From Chryseobacterium endalhagicum (GTDB lineage Bacteria; Bacteroidota; Bacteroidia; Flavobacteriales; Weeksellaceae), in NCBI RefSeq assembly GCF_016745235.1, contig NZ_JAELVM010000002.1, forward strand, positions 62,001 through 126,000: DNA of 64,000 nucleotides, read 5' to 3'. Positions 33,737-41,371 of the stretch are shown piece after piece (positions within the stretch are counted from its first letter, which is position 1; each line of letters opens with the position of its first letter). The notes beneath the pieces are model-generated. The model saw nothing but the letters and a program-made list of their open reading frames with translations. It searched no databases and was not told where the DNA came from. A program made the translations under genes and the position numbers.

Positions 33737-34476
33737 TGAGTCTTAGTGTTGTTTTGAACTGCAGGAACCGGCTTTACACCTTTCGCTGCTGGTTTTGATA
33801 ATGAATCTTTTTTCAGGGAATCTGAAACGGCTGCTTCCGGTTTTGGAACCACTTGCTTTACCGTGTCTTTTGCAATTCTATGGGTAGAAGTCTGAACTGA
33901 AACCTTATCAAAAGATTTTTTTCCGAAGAGCAATTCTTGTTGGGTAAATGCCAGATACAGAATTCCCAAAACAGGAATCACAAGCAGGAAGATCCAAAGA
34001 ATGGATTTCTTGAATTTATAATCTTTCTCCCGGTTCTCTGTGGTACTGATCTTTTCCCCGTTATTGATATCCGAAAGCCTGATTTCTTCAAGGCCGTAAA
34101 AGTCAGGATGCCCTGATTCTATTCTCTGTCCTTTGAAATGGGTATTATCTTCTACAATATTGATCATTCCGAGGTTCTGAATTTCCAGAAACTGGTCTGC
34201 CTGAAGTTTTTTCTTCCAAAAATCAGTCTGAATCTTAAGATCACTTTTGGAAGCGTCAAGAGACATCTGTTTTTCTCCGGCTATAAAAGCAGCCAGCTCG
34301 TCAGACTGTATCTCATAATCCACCGCAAAAACGATCTCGCTTGCCGGAGGAAGGATACTTCCGTTATCGGAATTGATAATTGCCTTGGAGTTTTTAAGTG
34401 AAAACACACCGAAGCCCGGAACCGTCACAGTTCCAAATTGTTTCAGATATTCTAAAATGTAAGCTGAAATATTCAT
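33724..34476 (-). CDS. HU/CCDC81-like domain membrane protein
   Basis: The 250-residue protein starts with ISAYILEYLKQFGTVTVPG, the signature of Bacteroidota HU-like CCDC81-type domains (two small modules, residues 1-125). A linker follows, then one membrane span (SILWIFLLVIPVLGILYLAF, about residues 165-184) and a periplasmic tail rich in Lys, Pro and Ala. Many relatives carry a C-terminal SPOR domain, which binds septal peptidoglycan; here it is absent. A role linking nucleoid or cytoplasm to the envelope is possible but unproven. A -7 box (34484-34491) ends 7 bp before the ATG. Confidence 0.82.
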   Translation of the reverse strand: MNISAYILEYLKQFGTVTVPGFGVFSLKNSKAIINSDNGSILPPASEIVFAVDYEIQSDELAAFIAGEKQMSLDASKSDLKIQTDFWKKKLQADQFLEIQNLGMINIVEDNTHFKGQRIESGHPDFYGLEEIRLSDINNGEKISTTENREKDYKFKKSILWIFLLVIPVLGILYLAFTQQELLFGKKSFDKVSVQTSTHRIAKDTVKQVVPKPEAAVSDSLKKDSLSKPAAKGVKPVPAVQNNTKTQWQK

Positions 34477-34483
34477 TTGGCAG

Positions 34484-34491
34484 CAAATTTA
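34484..34491 (-). promoter_or_regulatory. -7 box directly upstream of the HU-like gene
   Basis: The reverse strand reads TAAATTTG, an exact TAnnTTTG match. It ends 7 bp before the ATG, implying a leaderless or very short 5' UTR. Confidence 0.5.
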
Positions 34492-34532
34492 TAATTTTTT
34501 CGGGACTTTTTAATGACATTTATCGGATATAA

Positions 34533-34556
34533 AAAAGACTGCCGCAACAGTCTTTT
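34533..34556. terminator. Intrinsic terminator of the TPP-controlled TonB receptor
   Basis: A 9-bp stem (34533-34541 with 34548-34556) reads AAAAGACTG/CAGTCTTTT and continues into a T run on the reverse strand, 119 bp after the receptor stop. Confidence 0.78.
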
Positions 34557-34674
34557 GATTATTCCGCACCAAAACGGAAATAGTTTATTTAAATAGTTAA
34601 AGCATTGTCGAAAAGGCTAAAAGGTTAAAAGGAGAAAGGACCAATTTGCTGTTTTGCCGTTTCGCTTCCCCCGC

Positions 34675-36813
34675 CTATTGAATCTTCCAGCTTATCCCAA
34701 ACATAAAATTAGTTCCTGCCTGTGAAAAATAATAGGGATCACCGCTGTAAACGGCTCCATTATTCACATACTTTTTATTGAAGAGATTATTCACCAGTAA
34801 TTTTAAAGCAATATCATTACGGGCTATGGTAAACTGATATTGTGCATTGAAATCGGTCAGGAAATAATCTTTCAGTTCCAGGTTTTTATCTCCCGTATTA
34901 TCCAGATTCTGTTTTCCTACATATTGATTCATTAGAGCAAACTGGAAACTTTTGGAAGGATTAAATTTCAATCCAAGATTGGCAATAATATTCGGTGAGA
35001 ATGAAATATCGGTATCACCAAGGTTTTGAAGAACGCCATTCTTTTTAATGTTAAAATCAAGGTTTCTGTTCTGGCTAAGGCTGACATTTCCATTAACCTC
35101 CCATTGCTTGGAAAGTCTGGCCAGTGCTCCGATTTCAACCCCTCTTCTGTAGCTTTTTCCTGAATTTGTTCTGATGAATGCGCCTACATTGTTCAATTGT
35201 CCGTTCAGTACCAACTGATTCACGTAGTACATATAATATAGATTAGCCGTTAAGGATACAACCCCGAACTGCTTTTCAATACCTGCTTCGAAATCGTGAA
35301 GTTTTTCAGCTTTCACTTCATTATCGCTCATCAGGTCATCCCTGTTGGGTTCACGTTGCGCATGAGCATAGGAAAGGAAAACCTTACCGTTTCCGATTTT
35401 GTAATTCACTCCGGCTTTTGGATTGAAGAAAAGCCAGTTTTTATCAAGATTTCCGCCTTCTCCATCTCCTGCAGTCAGAATTTTCGTCGTGTAATCTATA
35501 TTTCTGAGCTGAAGATCTCCAAAAAATTCAAAACGGTCGCCCATTCTCCATAAAGCTTTTGCAAAACCTGCAAATTCTGTTTTTACAGAACGGTTTCTGT
35601 AGTACTCATACTCATTGATCTGCGGGAAATAAACACCGGTCACATTTCCAAAATGACGCCCGTAATACTGGTTCACTACCACACCAAAGTTCACATCTAC
35701 ATTCTCAAGCTTTCCATACAATGTGGAAACAGCACCGTAAAAATCATTATCCAGCCATTTTTTTCTGATAAAATCGGTTATTTCCACCGGAGAACCATTC
35801 ACTACAGGTATCGGGAGGTTATAGTTGGAATAATGCGTAGCTTCTACATCCGTTTCATCCACTCTTTTGTAATTCTCATAATATCCTCTTCCTTTGGTAT
35901 AATGAAGTGTTGTTTCTAAATTCCAGTTATCATTGAATTTCTGCTCCCATAAAAGCTGGTAGTGATTCTGTCTGTAATTATCCGTTTCATTATCATAAAA
36001 CTTCTCCTCTCCCGTCAACAGATCCGTGTACTGCCCTGAATAATTGAATTTTGGATTGGTTTCCCAAGTCGGACGGTCAATTCCGTTCCAGGCCTGGTAT
36101 GTTTTTTCTTTTCCTCCGAAAGCCATCAGACGAAGCCTTGTTTTACCTTCTTCAAATAATGCCGTGAAGTTATAGGAATCCAGATTGGAAGACGCCCTGT
36201 CGATATATCCGTCAGAATGAATTTTTGTATATCTACCCATCACCGAAAGTCTGTTTTTCCAGAATTTCCCCGAACCCGCTTCCGCTGAATATTTATAGGT
36301 ATTAAACGAACCATAACTATCATCCGTCTTGAAATACATCTTCTCATCAGGTTCCTTGGAGATCACATTAATGCTCGCTCCAAATGCAGAAACCCCGTTA
36401 TTGGAAGTCCCTACCCCTCTCTGGATCACAATTTGTGAGGCTGAACTGGTAAGATCCGGAACATTGACGAAAAACGTCCCCTGACTCTCAGAATCGTTGT
36501 ACGGAACCCCGTTCATCATCACATTGATTCCTCTTCCCGCAACTCCACGGATCCTGAATCCAGTATAACCGACCCCGTTTCCGGCATCAGAAGTAGAGAT
36601 AATGGAGGTTTGATTTTTCAGGAGGATCGGAAGATCCTGACCCAGATTTCTACTGTCTACATCTTTCTGAACATTGATGATTTCCTTAGCAACAGGAAGT
36701 CGCTTTGTAAAATTGACAGCTTCTATTTCCCTGATTTTCAGAGAATCCTTATTTTGCGCCTGGATAAAGGCTGCAGCGCCTACGGTAAGGCCTAAAAAAA
36801 ATAATCCCTTCAT
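34675..36813 (-). CDS. TonB-dependent outer-membrane receptor, probable thiamine transporter
   Basis: The 712-residue receptor has a signal peptide (to about residue 19), a plug domain (about residues 30-150; DLPILLKNQTSIISTSD, GFRIRGVAGRGINVMMNGVP, IQRGVGTSNNGVSAFGASINV) and a 22-strand barrel ending in the C-terminal aromatic signature (TNFMFGISWKIQ). The leader contains a TPP riboswitch, so the gene should be switched off when thiamine pyrophosphate is plentiful. In Bacteroides, TPP-riboswitch-controlled TonB receptors import thiamine, making this the best assignment, though the annotated sequence family alone would only say TonB receptor. The inner-membrane partner is not in the window. 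Confidence 0.9.
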   Translation of the reverse strand: MKGLFFLGLTVGAAAFIQAQNKDSLKIREIEAVNFTKRLPVAKEIINVQKDVDSRNLGQDLPILLKNQTSIISTSDAGNGVGYTGFRIRGVAGRGINVMMNGVPYNDSESQGTFFVNVPDLTSSASQIVIQRGVGTSNNGVSAFGASINVISKEPDEKMYFKTDDSYGSFNTYKYSAEAGSGKFWKNRLSVMGRYTKIHSDGYIDRASSNLDSYNFTALFEEGKTRLRLMAFGGKEKTYQAWNGIDRPTWETNPKFNYSGQYTDLLTGEEKFYDNETDNYRQNHYQLLWEQKFNDNWNLETTLHYTKGRGYYENYKRVDETDVEATHYSNYNLPIPVVNGSPVEITDFIRKKWLDNDFYGAVSTLYGKLENVDVNFGVVVNQYYGRHFGNVTGVYFPQINEYEYYRNRSVKTEFAGFAKALWRMGDRFEFFGDLQLRNIDYTTKILTAGDGEGGNLDKNWLFFNPKAGVNYKIGNGKVFLSYAHAQREPNRDDLMSDNEVKAEKLHDFEAGIEKQFGVVSLTANLYYMYYVNQLVLNGQLNNVGAFIRTNSGKSYRRGVEIGALARLSKQWEVNGNVSLSQNRNLDFNIKKNGVLQNLGDTDISFSPNIIANLGLKFNPSKSFQFALMNQYVGKQNLDNTGDKNLELKDYFLTDFNAQYQFTIARNDIALKLLVNNLFNKKYVNNGAVYSGDPYYFSQAGTNFMFGISWKIQ

Positions 36814-36856
36814 TCTATAAATCTTTAAAATTTACTGAATAAAAGGGGCGGATTAA

Positions 36857-36935
36857 GCAATGTAACAATTTATTAATTTAACAGTCTAGCAATGAGAATT
36901 GGTATATTGTTACACTGTTCCATTGGTACATTTTC
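36857..36935. repeat. AATGTAACAAT phrase repeat, copy 2
   Basis: GCAATGTAACAATTTATTAA and TTAACAGTCTAGCAATG on the left are mirrored by TATATTGTTACACTG and CCATTGGTACATT on the right, like 461-556. It lies between the riboswitch and the receptor ATG, so it is part of the mRNA leader. Confidence 0.6.
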
Positions 36936-37008
36936 AAAATTCCCTAAACAGCATTATCCGTTCCAGGTTCATTGGGTATAATCTCAGCCTGTTAAAGCAC
37001 CCCTTTAT
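36936..37008 (-). promoter_or_regulatory. TPP riboswitch (THI element)
   Basis: The transcript contains, in order, GGGGTGC, AGGCTGAGATTATACCC, TGAACCTGGAACGGATAATG and TAGGGA, the conserved TPP-binding sequence. It precedes a TonB receptor gene whose ATG is about 125 nt downstream of the element. The motif match is close to complete. Confidence 0.95.
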
Positions 37009-37204
37009 TTCAGCCGCGAAATTACGAAAAAAATGTGAGATGTGAGAGCGGGGTTACAAGGTGCGGGTTTCCAGGGTACGGGTTGCGGGATTCGGGGTTT
37101 AAGTTATGGAGGCAAGTTGGACAATATACATCTGTTCAATTTGCCGGTTCTGCGTGAGACCAAAAAGCTAAAAGCCAGAAGCCAGAAGCTTACCGCCTGT
37201 TGCA

Positions 37205-37975
37205 TTAATACGTCTTATTCCTCACATCAATATAATAATAATTCGTTCCGTCTTTTGTAACTTCAAACATCTTACCCAGTTTCCAGCTGAAATTTCTTTT
37301 TATATTGGCATATTCGAAGGGAACAATCACCTTGTTGTTCACATCTATGACACCGAATTTATCATTATGGGAAGCTACAATCATAGGATCTGCGGTGTCA
37401 TCACCTTCCATAATATACAGGTACTGATATTGCGGATAGATCTGGTAATCTCTGTAATCTGCTGCATTCATGAACTTTGCTTTTTCAATGATCCCGTAAA
37501 AACCGTTCAATACATAAGCCTGATACAGCTGCTGCTTGTATTCTTCAAACTTACACTTTCCTACGTCTGAATCTTTGAACTGGTAGACCCTTTTCCCGGT
37601 TTTATCTACCCGGTAAGAAATCATATCTTTTTCTACTGTGGCATATTCTTTAGTCCCAAATTTTCTTACTTTTTCGTTGGGAGAATTCAGCAGGTTGCAG
37701 TCTTCATAGAAAAAGACAGCAATATGATATTCAGGTTTGATGATAAATTTACCCTTCTGATTGACATACCCGAACTTTCCGTTTTCTTTTTTGGGGATAA
37801 GGACCGGAAGATCCTGACTGATGATCACAAGATCCGGATTCGGTTGAGTCCCTTTGGAAACCTTCTTTACGGGAGTTTTTGTGGTGTTCTTAACCGGAAA
37901 TTTTTTCACCGATTTCGCCTGTGAAAAAATGAAAATCGAAATAAAAACACACAAAAAATTAAGGATATTTTTCAT
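37205..37975 (-). CDS. Exported WG-repeat protein
   Basis: The 256-residue protein has a signal peptide (MKNILNFLCVFISIFIFSQA) and at least two WG-type repeats: NGKFGYVNQKGKFIIKPEY and NDKFGVIDVNNKVIVPFEY, with a third diverged unit (YGIIEKAKF) between. WG repeats form small beta modules of unknown function. The basic linker after the signal peptide (KKFPVKNTTKTPVKK) is probably disordered. Two further in-frame ATGs lie up to 9 bp upstream, so the start could be 37984; a -7 box is at 37992-37999. Confidence 0.75.
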   Translation of the reverse strand: MKNILNFLCVFISIFIFSQAKSVKKFPVKNTTKTPVKKVSKGTQPNPDLVIISQDLPVLIPKKENGKFGYVNQKGKFIIKPEYHIAVFFYEDCNLLNSPNEKVRKFGTKEYATVEKDMISYRVDKTGKRVYQFKDSDVGKCKFEEYKQQLYQAYVLNGFYGIIEKAKFMNAADYRDYQIYPQYQYLYIMEGDDTADPMIVASHNDKFGVIDVNNKVIVPFEYANIKRNFSWKLGKMFEVTKDGTNYYYIDVRNKTY

Positions 37976-37991
37976 AATCATCATTTGCCTG

Positions 37992-37999
37992 CAAAATTA
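37992..37999 (-). promoter_or_regulatory. -7 box for the WG-repeat gene
   Basis: The reverse strand reads TAATTTTG, an exact TAnnTTTG match close to the start codon cluster. Confidence 0.45.
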
Positions 38000-38078
38000 C
38001 GGCCAAATATAGAAAATATCAAATTCATATTTATAAAGAATCTAAATAATTTCATCTCTATAAAATAGTAAAATTTCG

Positions 38079-38086
38079 TACTTTTG
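38079..38086 (+). promoter_or_regulatory. -7 box for acnB
   Basis: TACTTTTG is an exact TAnnTTTG match, giving a leader of about 170 nt before the acnB ATG. The leader holds short inverted words (GAGTAGAC...GACTC) but no recognised riboswitch. Confidence 0.45.
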
Positions 38087-38265
38087 GGAACCTTTTTAAT
38101 TGTTTGATAGCTAAAGCTTATCACATTAAAAAAAGAGTAGACTATACTGACTCTTACTCCGGGCCTATTGCATATCAGAAATAGTATTGAATGGTATTCT
38201 GTACAGACCGGTAAACCAATAGCGGTATACCTCTACATTTAACTATTGAAAAGACTTCTATTATT

Positions 38266-41046
38266 ATGAATATGTATCAGGATTACATCCAGGAAATTGA
38301 AGAAAGAAAAAACCAGGGGCTTCATCCAAAGCCAATTGACAGTGCTGAATTATTAAGTGAGATTATTGCACAAATTAAAGATACAGCTAATGAATACAGG
38401 GCTGATTCTCTTAAATTTTTCATTTATAACACTTTACCGGGAACCACAAGTGCTGCCGGCGTAAAGGCTAAGTTTTTAAAAGAAATCATTCTTGGTGAAT
38501 CCACAGTAGAAGAAATTTCACCGGCATATGCCTTTGAATTATTGTCTCACATGAAAGGCGGTCCTTCTATTGAAGTATTGCTGGATCTGGCTTTAGGAAA
38601 TGATATTTCTGTTGCCAAAGAAGCGGCAAATGTTCTTAAAACCCAGGTTTTCCTTTATGAAGCGGACACTAACCGTTTGAAAGAAGCATTCAACAACGGT
38701 AATGCAATTGCAAAAGATATTCTTGAAAGCTACGCAAAAGCTGAGTTTTTCACTAAACTTCCTGACGTTGCCGAAGAAATTAAAGTGGTAACATTCATCG
38801 CAGGTGAAGGAGATATTTCAACAGATTTACTTTCTCCGGGTAACCAGGCTCACTCAAGATCAGACCGTGAACTTCATGGTAAATGTATGATCACGCCTCA
38901 GGCACAGGACGAAATCAGAGCACTTCAGGCTCAGCATCCTGACAAAAGCGTAATGCTTATCGCTGAGAAAGGTACCATGGGTGTAGGTTCATCAAGGATG
39001 TCCGGAGTAAACAACGTTGCTCTCTGGACAGGAAAACAAGCGAGCCCATACATTCCATTTGTAAACATTGCTCCGATCGTTGGGGGAACAAACGGTATTT
39101 CTCCGATTTTCCTTACGACTGTTGATGTAACCGGAGGTATCGGTATCGACCTTAAAAATTGGGTTAAAAAACTTGACGAAAACGGAAATCCGATCCGTAA
39201 TGAAAATGGGGATGTTGTTCTTGAAGAAGCATACTCTGTAGCTACAGGAACCGTTCTTACCATCAATACAAAAACAAAAAAATTATATAACGGCGACCAG
39301 GAATTAATTGACATTTCCAAGGCATTTACTCCTCAGAAAGTTGAATTTATCAAAGCTGGCGGTTCATATGCCATCGTGTTTGGTAAAAAACTTCAGACGT
39401 TTGCAGCTAAGCTTTTAGGTACTGAAGCTCCGGTTGTTTTTGCGCCTTCAAAAGAAATCTCTCACGAAGGACAGGGTCTTACTGCTGTAGAAAAAATCTT
39501 CAACAGAAATGCAGTTGGAACAACGCCTGGAAAAGTATTGCACGCCGGTTCTGACGTTCGTGTACAGGTTAACATCGTTGGTTCTCAGGACACCACAGGT
39601 CTGATGACCTCTCAGGAATTGGAATCCATGGCAGCAACGGTGATTTCTCCGATTGTTGACGGTGCTTACCAGTCCGGTTGCCACACCGCTTCTGTTTGGG
39701 ATAAAAAAGCTCAGGCCAATATCCCGAAACTGATGAAATTCATGAACGAATTTGGTTTGATCACAGCCCGTGACCCGAAAGGTGAATACCACGCGATGAC
39801 TGACGTAATTCACAAAGTTCTTAACGATATCACTGTAGACGAGTGGGCGATCATCATTGGTGGTGACTCCCATACAAGAATGTCCAAAGGGGTTGCTTTC
39901 GGAGCTGACTCAGGAACCGTTGCCCTTGCACTGGCTACAGGAGAAGCATCTATGCCGATTCCTGAATCCGTGAAGGTAACGTTCAAAGGAAATATGAAAG
40001 AACACATGGATTTCCGTGATGTGGTTCATGCTACTCAGGCGCAGATGCTGAAGCAGTTCGGAGGAGAAAATGTATTCCAGGGAAGAATCATTGAGGTTCA
40101 CATCGGAACACTTCCAGCTGACCAGGCATTTACCTTTACAGACTGGACGGCAGAGATGAAGGCAAAAGCTTCCATCAATATTTCTGAAGACAATACTTTA
40201 ATTGAATCACTGGAAATTGCGAAAAGCAGAATCCAGATCATGATTGATAAAGGTATGGATAACCACAACCAGGTTCTTCAGGGATTAATTAACAAAGCAG
40301 ATAAGAGAATTTCAGAGATCAGATCTGGTGAGAAACCAGCTTTAACTCCGGATTCTAACGCAAAATATTATGCAGAAGTAGTTGTAGATCTTGACGTAAT
40401 CGTTGAACCAATGATTGCTGACCCGGATGTAAACAACGAAGATGTTTCCAAAAGATATACCCACGATACCATCAGAGATCTTTCTTATTATGGCGGCGAG
40501 AAAAAAGTAGATCTTGGATTTGTAGGATCTTGTATGGTTCACAAGGGAGATTTAAAGATTGTTTCTCAGATGCTTAGAAACATCGAAAAGCAGCAAGGTA
40601 AGATAGAATTCAATGCACCTCTTGTAGTAGCAGCTCCAACGTACAACATCATCGACGAGCTAAAAGCAGAAGGAGACTGGGAATTTTTAGAAAAATATTC
40701 AGGTTTCGAATTTGATGATAATGCTCCTAAAGGCGAAGCACGTGTTGAATACAAAAACATGATGTATCTTGAGCGTCCGGGATGTAATCTTTGTATGGGT
40801 AACCAGGAAAAAGCGGCTAAAGGAGATACCGTACTGGCAACTTCTACCCGTCTTTTCCAGGGAAGAGTCGTTGAAGATTCCGAACGTAAAAAAGGTGAAT
40901 CTTTACTGGCTTCCACTCCGGTTGTTGTACTTTCGGCTATCATTGGAAGAATTCCTAATATCGACGAGTACAAAGCTGCCGTTGAAGGCATTGACCTTAC
41001 TAAATTCGCTCCACCAATTAAAGAGCTGGTTCAGGTTGGCCACTAA
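38266..41046 (+). CDS. acnB: Aconitate hydratase B / 2-methylisocitrate dehydratase
   Basis: The 926-residue AcnB-type enzyme interconverts citrate and isocitrate through cis-aconitate using a 4Fe-4S cluster. The N-terminal HEAT-like domain (residues 1-160, YQDYIQEIEERKNQGLHPKP) is specific to AcnB. Iron-sulfur cysteines are in GSCMVHKG and in the pair CNLCMGNQ. GGDSHTRMSKGVAFGADSGT is the typical substrate-binding block. It is about 60 residues longer than E. coli AcnB because of insertions. A second aconitase of the other main type follows after 325 bp. Confidence 0.95.
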   Translation: MNMYQDYIQEIEERKNQGLHPKPIDSAELLSEIIAQIKDTANEYRADSLKFFIYNTLPGTTSAAGVKAKFLKEIILGESTVEEISPAYAFELLSHMKGGPSIEVLLDLALGNDISVAKEAANVLKTQVFLYEADTNRLKEAFNNGNAIAKDILESYAKAEFFTKLPDVAEEIKVVTFIAGEGDISTDLLSPGNQAHSRSDRELHGKCMITPQAQDEIRALQAQHPDKSVMLIAEKGTMGVGSSRMSGVNNVALWTGKQASPYIPFVNIAPIVGGTNGISPIFLTTVDVTGGIGIDLKNWVKKLDENGNPIRNENGDVVLEEAYSVATGTVLTINTKTKKLYNGDQELIDISKAFTPQKVEFIKAGGSYAIVFGKKLQTFAAKLLGTEAPVVFAPSKEISHEGQGLTAVEKIFNRNAVGTTPGKVLHAGSDVRVQVNIVGSQDTTGLMTSQELESMAATVISPIVDGAYQSGCHTASVWDKKAQANIPKLMKFMNEFGLITARDPKGEYHAMTDVIHKVLNDITVDEWAIIIGGDSHTRMSKGVAFGADSGTVALALATGEASMPIPESVKVTFKGNMKEHMDFRDVVHATQAQMLKQFGGENVFQGRIIEVHIGTLPADQAFTFTDWTAEMKAKASINISEDNTLIESLEIAKSRIQIMIDKGMDNHNQVLQGLINKADKRISEIRSGEKPALTPDSNAKYYAEVVVDLDVIVEPMIADPDVNNEDVSKRYTHDTIRDLSYYGGEKKVDLGFVGSCMVHKGDLKIVSQMLRNIEKQQGKIEFNAPLVVAAPTYNIIDELKAEGDWEFLEKYSGFEFDDNAPKGEARVEYKNMMYLERPGCNLCMGNQEKAAKGDTVLATSTRLFQGRVVEDSERKKGESLLASTPVVVLSAIIGRIPNIDEYKAAVEGIDLTKFAPPIKELVQVGH

Positions 41047-41371
41047 TAGAATGTAACGATAAGTCTCAGGACTTTTAAAAATTATATGATTGAAAGATTT
41101 TAGTCCTGCGGGATTTAAAATCTTTCAATTTTTGTTTAGAACCTTTCCATTTAAGACCTGTTAAGAATTATTTTAAATGAAAGTGAGAAAATAAATTCCA
41201 TTTTTTTCTTAACTTGATAGACATAAAATATCCTTGCTATTGATCAGAATTATCCTTTTTATAAGTGGAAGGAACAGAATTTGATGCATTGTAGTGACGA
41301 AAAGATATTCTCCGTTTTTAGGAATTAACTTAATAATGGAAAAGTGTATTTAAAAAAAATTAAATTAAGAT
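41047..41371. other. Spacer between the two aconitase genes
   Basis: It contains a terminator-like hairpin for acnB (41089-41134) and otherwise A/T-rich sequence. No -7 box of the TAnnTTTG type was found ahead of the second aconitase gene. Confidence 0.6.
41089..41134 (+). terminator. Intrinsic terminator of acnB
   Basis: A 14-bp stem (41089-41102 with 41116-41129) is followed by TTTTTG. The gene behind it may therefore be transcribed separately or by read-through. Confidence 0.72.

Larger units (their letters stand above)
36814..37204. other. Leader and repeats between the TonB receptor and WG-repeat genes
   Basis: These 391 bp hold an AATGTAACAAT phrase element (36857-36935), a TPP riboswitch (36936-37008), a weak -7 box (37017-37024) and a G-rich phrase run (37040-37100) with GCGGGTTTC, TACGGGTTGCGGG words. 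No credible ORF is present. Confidence 0.75.

Noticed and set aside
37040..37100. G-rich repeat as a quadruplex or recombination hotspot
   Set aside because: The GGG tracts are short and irregular; there is too little evidence beyond a phrase repeat.
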